From the IMG/VR virus record IMGVR_UViG_3300036761_000276, positions 1 to 28,199 of that record: a DNA stretch of 28,199 nucleotides; one strand, written 5' to 3'. Below the pieces are notes generated by a model that did not search any database, had not been told where the DNA came from, and saw only the letters and a list, made by a program, of their open reading frames with translations. Source of the DNA: a virus. Below, one piece after another: positions 5,836 through 13,304 of this stretch; position 1 is the first letter of the stretch; each line of letters begins with the position of its first letter. A program made the position numbers and the translations under genes.

Positions 5836-7043
5836 GGCAGGTCTCCGTCCATGGTCGCCATGACGGGCGGACGTCCAGCCATGCCCTTGCCGATCGGCGG
5901 CCCGAGCTCGATCGGGCCTCGCGCGGAAAACCGGTAGCTGTACTCCTGGACGCGCTGCGTGCCGGAGAACCCGCCTGCAAAGCTCGTCCCTGCGGCGACG
6001 TGGATCTTGTCGCCGGTGCGAAACGCTGGGGCGATTCCGCGATCAGGTGTGATCGAGACGAGCGTCTTGCCACGGACGCGCATCGACGTGAGCATCTGCC
6101 AGCGCAGTCGAGTGAGATTTCGCATGGCGTCGGCCTCGGCGTCGTTCGCGGAGTCGTCGATGTCGACGACCATGCGCTCGTAATGCAGAGCGCGTGATGC
6201 CGCGACGAGCGCCAGGATCGCCGACTGAGGAGGATCGGGGAGCCCGCCGTCGGTTCCGGTGACGTTGAAGCGCCAGTGCTGGTCACCGGCCGGATCGCTG
6301 GTCGACTTCACACGAGGGCCGCCGTAGATCCACAGCTTGTTCATGAGGTCGCGATAGTCGCGCTCGCGTTGGCACGCCCGGGCGTTGTAGAGACCAGTCG
6401 CGAACTCGAACTTGACTGAGCCCGAGAGGTCGTCTCCGAAGAGACCGTTGTACGCGGAGATCTCGGCCATGTTGTCGCCAGACTCGATCGGGCGCTCGAC
6501 GATGTCGCACTGCCCGGTCGAGGCGAGACGACCGAACATCTCGGCGAGTGTCATCGGCCAGTCAGTCGGCGCGCCGGTCATGTCCGGACCACCCGTCTCG
6601 AACGTGCCGAGAACGATGCCCATCGGGCCCTCGCCGAGCGCCGGGTCGCCGGCGACCATCGAGTTCGTCAGAGCGGATTCGACGATCTGCGGGCCGGTGA
6701 CGTTGTCGGCGATGATCGAGGGCTTCGAGAAGTCTCCGTCAGGGTCGCGCACCACGCGAAACTCGAAGATCTCGCTCGCCGAGGCGAACGTCGCGGCACG
6801 GTAGCCGGAGCGCTCGTCGGCCTGGTCGTCAACGTCGACGCACTTGCCGTGGAAGTCGAGAGTGGCGTTATCGGGGTAGATCTTGAGCCGTGCTGCTTCC
6901 CAGTCGCCCGAGACTCGATCGAGAGGCACGCGGATCGTCGCGAAGGACGGACGCTGCCACTGATGCGTGACCGACGCGTCCTGGACGAACTGCGTGACGT
7001 CGACGTCGGAGCCACCCGCCTCCTTGAGAACCGCCGTCGCCAT
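5832..7043 (-). CDS. Tail tip / baseplate hub protein (Gp37-like)
   Basis: This 403-aa protein follows the tape measure and a distal-tail-like gene, the standard place for the siphovirus tail hub. The N-terminus (VTHQWQRPSFATIRVPLDRV) and ARLKIYPDNATLDFHGKCVD look like the first beta domain of hub proteins. The middle has QIVESALTNSM, typical of the region where a gp37-like hub discusses its ring contact. The C-terminus has ITPDRGIAPAFRTGDKIHV and RVQEYSYRFSARGPIELGPP, resembling the closing barrel of ReqiPepy6 Gp37-like tail proteins. No hydrolase motif is evident. It would cap the tail tube and carry receptor-binding proteins. Confidence 0.68.
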   Translation of the reverse strand: MATAVLKEAGGSDVDVTQFVQDASVTHQWQRPSFATIRVPLDRVSGDWEAARLKIYPDNATLDFHGKCVDVDDQADERSGYRAATFASASEIFEFRVVRDPDGDFSKPSIIADNVTGPQIVESALTNSMVAGDPALGEGPMGIVLGTFETGGPDMTGAPTDWPMTLAEMFGRLASTGQCDIVERPIESGDNMAEISAYNGLFGDDLSGSVKFEFATGLYNARACQRERDYRDLMNKLWIYGGPRVKSTSDPAGDQHWRFNVTGTDGGLPDPPQSAILALVAASRALHYERMVVDIDDSANDAEADAMRNLTRLRWQMLTSMRVRGKTLVSITPDRGIAPAFRTGDKIHVAAGTSFAGGFSGTQRVQEYSYRFSARGPIELGPPIGKGMAGRPPVMATMDGDLP

Positions 7044-7493
7044 CTACGCGGGCATGATCGACTCGGAGACGAACCCGAAGATGAAGCCCTTGAGATCGCC
7101 GTCGAGCGGGGGAAACGTCGGCAGGATGTTGCAGCGACCCACGATCGCCGCGCCCGATCCGAAGTTCAATGTGCTGTTCGCGCGGAGCGCAGAGCGGGCC
7201 TTCGCCATCATGTCGCTCATCAGGGCGTCGGCTCCCGTGATCCCAGTCGTGTCCGTGCGCGCGAGGATCACCCCGGCGGGAACGAGGAGCGCACCGTTTT
7301 CGTAGAAGGAGTGCACGAGCGAGCCATCGGTCTGCCCCTTCGGGTCGACCGCGCCCTCAGCCTCGCCGGCGCCGAGCGGACCCGAGCGACGTGGATCCAC
7401 GAAGTACGTGTCTCCCGTCGCCTCGTTGAAGGTCAGCGTCCCGGCAGGTGTCACCCAGGTCGTCAGATCTGACCAGCGGAGCGCGGCCGCCAT
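7044..7493 (-). CDS. Minor tail protein (distal-tail position)
   Basis: A 149-aa protein whose ATG overlaps the tape-measure TAA (TAATG) and whose stop abuts the next ATG. It contains LVHSFYENGALLVPAGVILA and ends in GDLKGFIFGFVSESIMPA. It is short for a complete Dit protein (usually 200-300 aa) and no family signature is clear. Gene order (tape measure, this, hub) argues for a distal tail or tail-tip adaptor. Confidence 0.55.
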   Translation of the reverse strand: MAAALRWSDLTTWVTPAGTLTFNEATGDTYFVDPRRSGPLGAGEAEGAVDPKGQTDGSLVHSFYENGALLVPAGVILARTDTTGITGADALMSDMMAKARSALRANSTLNFGSGAAIVGRCNILPTFPPLDGDLKGFIFGFVSESIMPA

Positions 7494-9754
7494 TAGAAGC
7501 CGACTCCCCAGCCAGCGGCGGCCAGCTCGGCAGACGCGAGCTGGGCGCCGGGATGCCAGGCCCCCTCGACGAGCCGATGCAGCGTGGCGTTCTGATCGCG
7601 CAGGAGTGATGTCTGCACGTGTGATTGAGTTGCGATCTGGCCGCTATCGGATTGGAAGTTCGAGCCGTACTGGCCGATCTCACCAGTCAGCTTCGAGAGG
7701 AACTCGAACTGCATCGAGCGCACCTGCTCTTCGGTGATGCCACCGCCCGGCTTGCCCTTCGTGCCCTTGCCGGCGCCCTTGGCCGGAGTGCCGCTTTCAC
7801 GTAGCGGCCGCACGGTGGCGACCCTGTGCGCGCTCGCCCGCTTGCCGTAGAAGTCGTCGAGACGCTTCTGCCTCGCCTCGGCGGCCTCGCGCAGCTTCTC
7901 CCGTCGCTCCCTCGCCTTCTCGCGCTGATCGGCGAGCTTCTGCTCGCCCTCTGAGACGATCGCGTCGATGGCCGACTGCTCGGAGGCGAGCTGGCCGTAG
8001 AGCCCGCGCAGCGTCTCCTTCTGCTTCGCGCTCAGGTTCTTGCGGGCCTCGAGCGCGTCGGCCTGGCGCTGGTAGCGGGCGAGCAACTCGCGGTGCAGGC
8101 GGAGATCATCGGCCGTGGATGCCGTCGTGCCGGCGCGGGCGAGGTCGAGGGTGATGTCGGCGATGGTGCGGCGGGGTCGCGTTCGACTCGTTCCACCGTC
8201 CTGATCCTGCCCGGCGCTCGGACCACGTGGACTGCCACCGCGGCTCTTCCGCGGAGCCTCTGCTCCGGGAATCGCGCTTCGGAGCTTGGCCGCTTCCTTT
8301 GCCGTGATGAGCCCGCGGTCCTCGAGCTTGTCGATGGTGGCGACCGGAAGCCGGCCATCGCGCGCCTGCCGCATGAGCCCTTTAAAGTCATCGACCGTCG
8401 TAATCGTCCCCGGCTTGCCGCCGCCGCTCGGAATCACGTCTGGTATGGACAGAGCGAGCGAGATCGCGATCGGCCCTAGGCCGGCTAGGCCGAGCAGCCC
8501 CGCCCGGAGGCCGGCTACCTTTCCGCTCGCTCCGGTTGCGGCCGTTCCGATGCCTCCGAGTGCGCCGACAGAGGTCGCCTCTGCACGAACCGCGGACGCA
8601 CCGACAAGCCCGAAGCCTGCAGCGAGGCCTCTTAGTCCTCCAAGCGCCATTTGTGACTTGCGAAGAATCCCGAGGATGAGCACGGTTTCGATGACACGAT
8701 CAAGACCGCCGAGAGCTTTGGAGACACCTTGGACAATAGGTGCAAGACGATCCATGACCGCGACAAACCCCTTCACAACCGACTCGCCCGTCTTCACGGC
8801 CTCGTTCACCCGCCGCTGCAGCTCCTCCTGATGCTCGGCGGTGTCGAGCCACTTGGTCAGCTTGTCCGTGTACTCGGTGACGGTCGGCGAGAGCCCGCGC
8901 CCGAGCGCTTCGCGCAGGTTCTCGATCGCGACCCGCTGCCGGTCTGAGGCCGCGATCCCCGTCGTCGAAGCCTTCTCTGCGGCCTGCCCGTATTGCTTGG
9001 TCAGGAGCGTGATGAGCTCGATGCCGGTCGAGCCGGCCTTGGCGTCGATACCGATACGGCGCAGCGCCCCGGCCTGGCCGAGACTGGCCTTGACGACGAG
9101 CTTGGCTGCCGACTCGAGATCCATGTACCGCCCGCGCGAGATGTCGGCTGCGAGCGCGTTTCGGCGCAATGCTTCGTCGACGTCCTTCGTTCCACGGACG
9201 AAGAGCTGGAACGTCTTCAGCAGCTCCTCGTCGTCGAAGCCGAGCGCGGATTGCGCTTTGATGACGGTCTCAATCCGCTTTCCATACTTCTCCCACGAAA
9301 GCCCTGCTGCCTCGAGCGCTACCTGCGTCTGACCGAGGACGAGCTCCTCTTCTCGGGCGGCGGCGAGCGAGGACTTGATCGCGAAGAGCACACCTGCTCC
9401 GCCGAGGAAGGCACTCGCGTAACCGATGGCAGAGGCGCGCAGTCTTCCCATGCTCCGTTGCTGCCGATCCTGCGAGCGAGCGAGCGCGTCCGTCTCGCCC
9501 CGAAGCGCACGCTCGGCGTTTCGCACCTGCAGCTCGGCGCTGGCCTGCGCGCGGTATGCCGCGGGCCCCTTCTGCAGCGAACGGCGCAGCTTGTCCTGGG
9601 CGAGCTCGAGGCGGATCGCCTCGTCGCTCATTCCGCGAGTTGAGTTGCGATATGAGGCCTCAGCGGCAGCGTTGTCATTCTTGAACTCGGCGAGTCCAAC
9701 GGCCTCGTAACTGACGCGCGCGACGCCGGCGAGGTTGCTACTTCCGAGCGGCAT
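7493..9754 (-). CDS. Tape measure protein
   Basis: The longest gene (753 aa) is helix-rich with the usual tape-measure layout. There is an N-terminal coiled coil (about 25-105), a hydrophobic segment near 108-127 (SAIGYASAFLGGAGVLFAIK) and a long Ala/Leu helical body. A second hydrophobic stretch lies at about 415-440 (LLGLAGLGPIAISLALSIPD). Then come a basic low-complexity linker (about 495-530), a Lys/Arg/Glu-rich coiled coil (about 570-650) and a Gly-rich tail. It sets tail length and is packed inside the tube; at about 1.5 angstrom per residue the tail would be roughly 110 nm. ATG 9754 overlaps a mini-ORF stop (TGATG). Confidence 0.92.
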   Translation of the reverse strand: MPLGSSNLAGVARVSYEAVGLAEFKNDNAAAEASYRNSTRGMSDEAIRLELAQDKLRRSLQKGPAAYRAQASAELQVRNAERALRGETDALARSQDRQQRSMGRLRASAIGYASAFLGGAGVLFAIKSSLAAAREEELVLGQTQVALEAAGLSWEKYGKRIETVIKAQSALGFDDEELLKTFQLFVRGTKDVDEALRRNALAADISRGRYMDLESAAKLVVKASLGQAGALRRIGIDAKAGSTGIELITLLTKQYGQAAEKASTTGIAASDRQRVAIENLREALGRGLSPTVTEYTDKLTKWLDTAEHQEELQRRVNEAVKTGESVVKGFVAVMDRLAPIVQGVSKALGGLDRVIETVLILGILRKSQMALGGLRGLAAGFGLVGASAVRAEATSVGALGGIGTAATGASGKVAGLRAGLLGLAGLGPIAISLALSIPDVIPSGGGKPGTITTVDDFKGLMRQARDGRLPVATIDKLEDRGLITAKEAAKLRSAIPGAEAPRKSRGGSPRGPSAGQDQDGGTSRTRPRRTIADITLDLARAGTTASTADDLRLHRELLARYQRQADALEARKNLSAKQKETLRGLYGQLASEQSAIDAIVSEGEQKLADQREKARERREKLREAAEARQKRLDDFYGKRASAHRVATVRPLRESGTPAKGAGKGTKGKPGGGITEEQVRSMQFEFLSKLTGEIGQYGSNFQSDSGQIATQSHVQTSLLRDQNATLHRLVEGAWHPGAQLASAELAAAGWGVGF

Positions 9755-9795
9755 CAGCTACGCCCTCTCAGCGTGAGGGTGTCCGTGGCGGTCAT
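9754..9795 (-). CDS. Mini-ORF, 13 aa, coupling TIM-barrel gene to tape measure
   Basis: ATG 9795 overlaps the TIM-barrel stop (ATGA) and the TGA overlaps the tape-measure ATG (TGATG). It encodes MTATDTLTLRGRS. Its only plausible role is to carry ribosomes across a 37-nt gap, and it could be a chance ORF. Confidence 0.2.
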   Translation of the reverse strand: MTATDTLTLRGRS

Positions 9796-10433
9796 GCGGC
9801 CCACGCCGCCCAGTTCGAACTCCCGACGTCGTCACCGCTGAAGATCGAGAACGTCCCGTCGATGTAGCCGTACCACTCAGGCTTCGCGTCGCCGTAGGCT
9901 TGGATCGTGACGCCCACGTACGTAAATCCCTTGTCGCGCGCATGAGCGACACACTGAGCCTGGATCGTCTCGAGCTCGGCGGGGTCGCGGCGCATATCCG
10001 TAGGGAAGATTTGGAGCAGCACCGGATAGTCGCCGAGCGGGTTGTAGTCAACGTCGTTGTAGACCCATCCGACCGTCGAGATCGCGACGTCGAGAGCGTT
10101 CGACTGCAGCGTGTAATCAGGGAGCATGGCAGCGACGCGAGCGGGTGAGAGCACGTCCTTGAACTCGTCCTCGATGTTCAAGATCACCTTGGACGCGAAC
10201 GCATCGGCCGTCTCGAGCAGGTCGTGGCAATCGGAGAGCGTTCGGCATCTCGCCCAGGGCAGGACTTCGACATTCGCCGCCTTTGCGCGCTCACGAACCA
10301 CGCGCCAGTCGTCCCAGTGTTGGCCGTCGCCGACGTTGAGGGCGAGCCACTTCATGCCGGCAGCCGCCATCTCGGAGACGTCCTCGACGCCGCCCCGCGG
10401 GTTGCGCAGGAAGGACCCGCTGGCGCTCGTCAG
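9792..10433 (-). CDS. TIM-barrel-like tail protein, expressed by -1 frameshift from the upstream ORF
   Basis: This frame encodes about 213 aa from the shift point: LTSASGSFLRNPRGGVEDV, then MAAAGMKWLALNVGDG, VLPWARCRTLSDCHDLLETA, KVILNIEDEFKDVL, NALDVAISTVGWVYND and KGFTYVGVTIQAYG. The alternating strand-helix pattern with acidic ends (NIEDEF) resembles glycoside-hydrolase-like TIM barrels. The frame lacks a suitable start. The nearest (GTG 10535) lies within the coiled-coil ORF, and internal ATGs would delete the first barrel strand. A CCCTTTC heptamer (10433-10439) in the zero frame of the upstream ORF gives a -1 entry exactly at the first conserved residue. The frameshift product would be 276 aa, a coiled coil fused to the barrel. 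Between chaperone and tape measure this is an unusual position for such an enzyme-like domain. Confidence 0.7.
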   Translation of the reverse strand: MTSASGSFLRNPRGGVEDVSEMAAAGMKWLALNVGDGQHWDDWRVVRERAKAANVEVLPWARCRTLSDCHDLLETADAFASKVILNIEDEFKDVLSPARVAAMLPDYTLQSNALDVAISTVGWVYNDVDYNPLGDYPVLLQIFPTDMRRDPAELETIQAQCVAHARDKGFTYVGVTIQAYGDAKPEWYGYIDGTFSIFSGDDVGSSNWAAWAA

Positions 10434-10439
10434 AAAGGG
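10397..10439 (-). promoter_or_regulatory. Programmed -1 frameshift site with downstream stem
   Basis: In the zero frame the minus strand reads CGC CCT TTC TGA. The heptamer C CCT TTC fits the X XXY YYZ rule exactly (CCC, TTT, C) and is followed at once by the stop codon. Twelve nt downstream, GCGGGT (10420-10415) can pair with ACCCGC (10402-10397) as a GC-rich stem. Weaker outer pairing (CGCC/GGCG and GACG/CGTC) could extend it. After the slip the ribosome continues into the TIM-barrel-like frame. Confidence 0.68.
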
Positions 10440-10621
10440 CGCGATGAGATGTCCTTCCTCAGCTTGTCGAGTTCCGTCCGCAGCCGGTTTACTTCCGCGA
10501 TCATCGATTCGAGCGTCGTTGCACGTCTGGCCCACGCCGTCAGATCCTTGCCGTCCGGCCTCTTCGGATGGAAGGTATGTTCCCAGGACGCGGCCGCTCG
10601 GATGCCGTCAGGGAGGATCAC
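10430..10621 (-). CDS. Coiled-coil protein, zero-frame product of the frameshift pair
   Basis: A 63-aa ORF whose second half is a clear Leu heptad (TTLESMIAEVNRLRTELDKL). It ends right after the slippery heptamer. GTG 10621 overlaps the TGA of a 21-aa mini-ORF (GTGA). Codons are consistently G/C-ending up to the slip site, so this is the translated frame there. It could act alone as a small tail protein. More likely it provides the oligomerisation stalk of the fusion. The short and long products would then be made at a fixed ratio, as for G and GT proteins. Confidence 0.65.
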   Translation of the reverse strand: MILPDGIRAAASWEHTFHPKRPDGKDLTAWARRATTLESMIAEVNRLRTELDKLRKDISSRPF

Positions 10622-10683
10622 GACGCCGCCCTTGCGTTCAGCGTCGCTCTAGCGGCCTCGCAGCGTGAGTGCAGGTTCAGCAT
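10618..10683 (-). CDS. Mini-ORF, 21 aa, between chaperone frame and coiled-coil ORF
   Basis: ATG 10683 overlaps the preceding TGA (TGATG), with GGAGG 9 nt upstream. Its TGA overlaps the next GTG (GTGA). The peptide is short and basic (HSRCEAARATLNARAA). The good ribosome site supports translation. It may serve mainly to deliver ribosomes to the next gene, which has only a weak Shine-Dalgarno sequence. Confidence 0.35.
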   Translation of the reverse strand: MLNLHSRCEAARATLNARAAS

Positions 10684-10955
10684 CAACCTCCGCCTCCCGT
10701 GGCCGCAGCGAGCGCCTGAGCGCTACGGTGCTCGGCGTCAGCCCAGGCCGCTCGATCGCGCGTAGCCTTCTCGACCAGAGCGTCGCGGTAGGCGAGCACC
10801 GCCTCCTCGACGAGCATCAGTCCGACCTCGTCGACGAACGTCTCGGAGCAGCACTCACACGTCACCTGCGTCAGGGTCGGGAACGTCTCCCGCAGGCTCC
10901 GCTCCGTTGTCTCCGCCAGCGCCAGTCCCCGCTGTGCTCTGTGGCTGACGACGAA
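10683..10955 (-). CDS. Second tail assembly chaperone frame (T-like), likely +1 frameshift extension
   Basis: This frame is +1 relative to the chaperone gene and is open from 11019 or so down to 10683. Its first conventional start is GTG 10865, leaving a 60-aa product with TCECCSETF and a helix (MLVEEAVLAYRDALVEKA). Upstream of that GTG, from about 10955, its codons are about 88% G/C-ending over 30 codons, whereas the chaperone frame there falls to about 56%. This suggests ribosomes are already in this frame from about 10955. A fusion would read EWATF then VVSHRAQRGLALAETTER and give about 249 aa. In tailed phages the second chaperone is normally made by frameshifting. A separate 60-aa gene starting at 10865 is the alternative. 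Confidence 0.55.
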   Translation of the reverse strand, partial: FVVSHRAQRGLALAETTERSLRETFPTLTQVTCECCSETFVDEVGLMLVEEAVLAYRDALVEKATRDRAAWADAEHRSAQALAAATGGGG

Positions 10956-11433
10956 AGGTGGCCCACTCGTCCAGGACGATGATCGGCAGCGTGTTTCCGG
11001 CGGCGTCGACGTTTCTCAGGCGCTCGGCGAACTCGAGGAGCATCCGGATGTCGAGCTCGTGGAACATCCCGGAGGCAACCTCTTCCGGCGTCACCTCGGG
11101 CTCGACGAGCATCTCGGCGATCAGGTGCGGCGTTAGGTCGGTGCCCGCCTGGATCATGTTCGAGAGCGTCTCCTGTCCCGGACCGCGCAGAGCCGCGGCG
11201 ATCACGAGCTCGCGCATCAGCTCGTCCGTGCCGTCGGGATGAGAGCTGAAGATGATCGCCGCCTCGCGCAGGTTCTCGGGCAGACGACCGGAGCGAAGGA
11301 GAGCCGCAGAGTCCGGGATGCGGAAGCGGACGACCTTCTTCGTGGGCAGGACTGCCAGGTGCGGACCGGCGTCGTTCGCCTGAGCCCAGGCGGTCTTACT
11401 AGTGGGTCTGAGAGAGCGCTTTGCGGTGGTCAT
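10855..11433 (-). CDS. Tail assembly chaperone (G-like)
   Basis: A 192-aa protein between the tail tube and tape measure genes, the fixed position of tail assembly chaperones. It has LAVLPTKKVVRFRIPDSAAL and LRSGRLPENL, the LPSG...R....LL..G.iP..L pattern of actinophage chaperones, then a helical body (EEVASGMFHELDIRMLLEFA). The C-terminal 32 residues (from RRQPQST) are a low-complexity Gly/Asp/Pro tail with poor G/C-ending codon use. They may be read only when no frameshift occurs. ATG 11433 has AAGGAGG 8 nt upstream and overlaps the end of the coiled-coil gene by 35 nt. Confidence 0.75.
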   Translation of the reverse strand: MTTAKRSLRPTSKTAWAQANDAGPHLAVLPTKKVVRFRIPDSAALLRSGRLPENLREAAIIFSSHPDGTDELMRELVIAAALRGPGQETLSNMIQAGTDLTPHLIAEMLVEPEVTPEEVASGMFHELDIRMLLEFAERLRNVDAAGNTLPIIVLDEWATFRRQPQSTAGTGAGGDNGAEPAGDVPDPDAGDV

Positions 11434-11620
11434 CCCTGGGCCTCCTTGGCGTGGGGAGTACGGATTCGATCTCGGCGATCAGTGCCTCGACGCGTTGCTC
11501 GGAGTCGAAGTAGGCGGCCGCGAGCGTCTTCGTCTGATTGCGCAGCTGTCGGGTGATGACGCGCGCGTGGTAGAGCTCTTCGCGGGCTGACTCGAGCAGT
11601 GACTCCGCATCACGCGCCAC
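11399..11620 (-). CDS. Small coiled-coil protein, 73 aa
   Basis: A helical protein (ESAREELYHARVITRQLRNQ, then EQRVEALIAEIESVL) with a basic tail. GTG 11620 lies 4 nt after the tail tube TAG. Its 3' end overlaps the chaperone start by 35 nt in another frame. I do not recognise a family. It might be a tail assembly factor. Confidence 0.6.
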   Translation of the reverse strand: MARDAESLLESAREELYHARVITRQLRNQTKTLAAAYFDSEQRVEALIAEIESVLPTPRRPRDDHRKALSQTH

Positions 11621-11624
11621 CGGC

Positions 11625-12605
11625 CTAGGTCGGGCTCGTGGTGCTCAGGGCGAGCGCGTTCTTCGTGATGATTTCCATGTTGTCCGCCCAGACCGCCTGG
11701 CGCTTCGTCGAGAACGAGAGCGTCTCCAAGATCGGAGCGCCGTCGACGTTGACGGGCACTGTGATCGCGGTGTACTCGATGCCGTTCGAGTCGAAGACAA
11801 CCTGGAGAGTCGCGCTCTCGGCGATCTTGATGTTGAGCGCCTCGGTGAAGATCGTTGTCGTGAGCACAGTCGAGGAGGCGGCGCCACCGTGGAACTTGCG
11901 GTAGTCACCATCCGAGACGTAGATGCGACGGAAAGTCCCCGAAGCGTCGTACTGTCCCGCAACGGAGTCGAAGGCCGCGAGCCCGAGATCGCCGCGTAGG
12001 ATCGAGACGTTGCGGTTGATGTCGATTGACCAGGCGTCGTGTGTGCCGGGCGCCGAGCCACCGATCGTGACCGTGACGAGTGGGTAGGAATACTTGAGAT
12101 CGGTCGCAGGCGCGGCCGGTGCGACGGGCTCAGTGACTCCGAGCGTCGCCGTGAGCGCAATCGCCTCGATCGAGTACGCCACGCCTTGCAGCGCTTCGCC
12201 GGAGGCCGAGAGACGGGAGATCCGCGAGTCGTCGAAGCGAGTGGTCTGAAGGCCGGGGATGACGTCCCAGAGCGTCAGGTAGGGCAGCGCCTTGGACGGC
12301 GACGCCGTGTGCGTGAAGGGGCCTGCGCCCGAATCCACGTTCGTGCCCTGCACCGCTCGCCCGAGGAACGCGAACTCACTTGCGCGCATCCAGCCCGACC
12401 AGCCGCCCTTCGGATCGGCGCCGACGACGTTGTTGTCGGGACGCTGCGCGGAGGCGTCTGTCTCGGGAAGCTGGATCAGGATCCGATCGGGGTTGATCGC
12501 CGCGTCCCCGTTGACGCGGAAGACGTGCGTCGGCGTGGCGGCGACTGCGCCCTTGGCCGTCTGGATGGCGGCGTAGATGAGGCGGGTGTTGCCAGCTTCC
12601 GCCAC
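11625..12605 (-). CDS. Major tail (tube) protein
   Basis: A 326-aa beta-rich protein placed between the tail terminator region and the chaperones. The N-terminus (IYAAIQTAKGAVAATPTHVF) and the GGWSGWMRASEFAFLGRAVQ stretch are typical of phage tail tube proteins whose first segment pairs with the neighbouring subunit. The middle (HDAWSIDINRNVSILRGDLG) and C-terminal half (IYVSDGDYRKFHGG) are also consistent with a tube fold. GTG 12605 overlaps the upstream TAG by one base. It is somewhat longer than minimal tube proteins and may carry an extra surface domain near residues 165-200. Confidence 0.8.
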   Translation of the reverse strand: MAEAGNTRLIYAAIQTAKGAVAATPTHVFRVNGDAAINPDRILIQLPETDASAQRPDNNVVGADPKGGWSGWMRASEFAFLGRAVQGTNVDSGAGPFTHTASPSKALPYLTLWDVIPGLQTTRFDDSRISRLSASGEALQGVAYSIEAIALTATLGVTEPVAPAAPATDLKYSYPLVTVTIGGSAPGTHDAWSIDINRNVSILRGDLGLAAFDSVAGQYDASGTFRRIYVSDGDYRKFHGGAASSTVLTTTIFTEALNIKIAESATLQVVFDSNGIEYTAITVPVNVDGAPILETLSFSTKRQAVWADNMEIITKNALALSTTSPT

Positions 12606-12808
12606 TACTCAGCGCCCCCCTTCTTTGCCTTGACTTCGCCGAGGTCGACGAGGAACGCCAGATCGCGGATGCCGATGTAAACCTGGCGATCGGTCGTCTC
12701 GAAGCGAGGATTCTCGGAGGAGAGTTCGATCTCCTCGCCGCCCGCGTTGAACTGGGCGGCGTTGAGATCCTTCGCGAGCTCGACCGCGTACACGGGATCG
12801 GCAGCCAT
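12605..12808 (-). CDS. Small protein, 67 aa, before tail tube gene
   Basis: A 67-aa acidic protein (AVELAKDLNAAQFNAGGEEI, RFETTDRQVYIGIRDLAFLV) ending in a Lys/Gly tail. It is unrecognised. Position between tail terminator and tail tube suggests a tail completion or tube-associated factor. ATG 12808 lies 22 nt after the upstream stop, with the CCGATAGGC motif in the gap. Confidence 0.6.
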   Translation of the reverse strand: MAADPVYAVELAKDLNAAQFNAGGEEIELSSENPRFETTDRQVYIGIRDLAFLVDLGEVKAKKGGAE

Positions 12809-12815
12809 CGACGCC

Positions 12816-12824
12816 GCCTATCGG
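12816..12824 (-). promoter_or_regulatory. Start-associated motif upstream of 67-aa gene
   Basis: The minus strand reads CCGATAGGCG; the AGG lies 8 nt before the ATG. There is no other Shine-Dalgarno candidate in the 22-nt gap. Confidence 0.7.
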
Positions 12825-12830
12825 CAGGGA

Positions 12831-13304
12831 TCAACCGCCGCGGGCTGTGCGGTTGCGCGCCCAGACGGTCAGCGTCGCCTGCACATACTGCGCGGGGTCA
12901 TTCTTCACGACCTCAGTGACCGTGAAGTAATCTCCCCAGCCCGTCAGGTTGAGACCCGAGTTCGTCTGCAGCTGACTCCGAACGAGGTTCGCGGCGAGCG
13001 CGTCCTCGAGGATCTCGAACGTTCGCTCGAGGTCGGCGTTCACCTGATCGCGAGGGCTCTGCCCGCCCTGGTCCTGCTTGAAGAGACGAAAGACGCGCAC
13101 CTGGAAGAACGCCTCCTCGTTGTTACCGTCTTGTCCCTGCGGGCGCTTCCCCTCGAACCAGACGCAGCCGATGTCGCGATCACCTGCCGGGCCCTCGATG
13201 ACACCACCTTCGAACGCGATCGGGAGCCCGGCGGCCTTGAAGTGCTTCGCGAGCGCGATCTGCAGCGCGCGGCGGAAGGTCGTACGCAGGCCCTCAGATG
13301 CCAC
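12831..13304 (-). CDS. Tail terminator-like protein
   Basis: A 157-aa protein of alpha/beta type: an N-terminal helix (LRTTFRRALQIALAKHFKAA), strands through AFFQVRVFRLFKQD, a helix (LERTFEILEDALAANLVR) and terminal strands (QATLTVWARNR). This order and its place between the gp10-like protein and tail tube match tail terminator (gpU/gp17-type) proteins, which cap the tube and dock it to the head. GTG 13304 overlaps the upstream gene by 11 nt. Confidence 0.62.
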   Translation of the reverse strand: MASEGLRTTFRRALQIALAKHFKAAGLPIAFEGGVIEGPAGDRDIGCVWFEGKRPQGQDGNNEEAFFQVRVFRLFKQDQGGQSPRDQVNADLERTFEILEDALAANLVRSQLQTNSGLNLTGWGDYFTVTEVVKNDPAQYVQATLTVWARNRTARGG

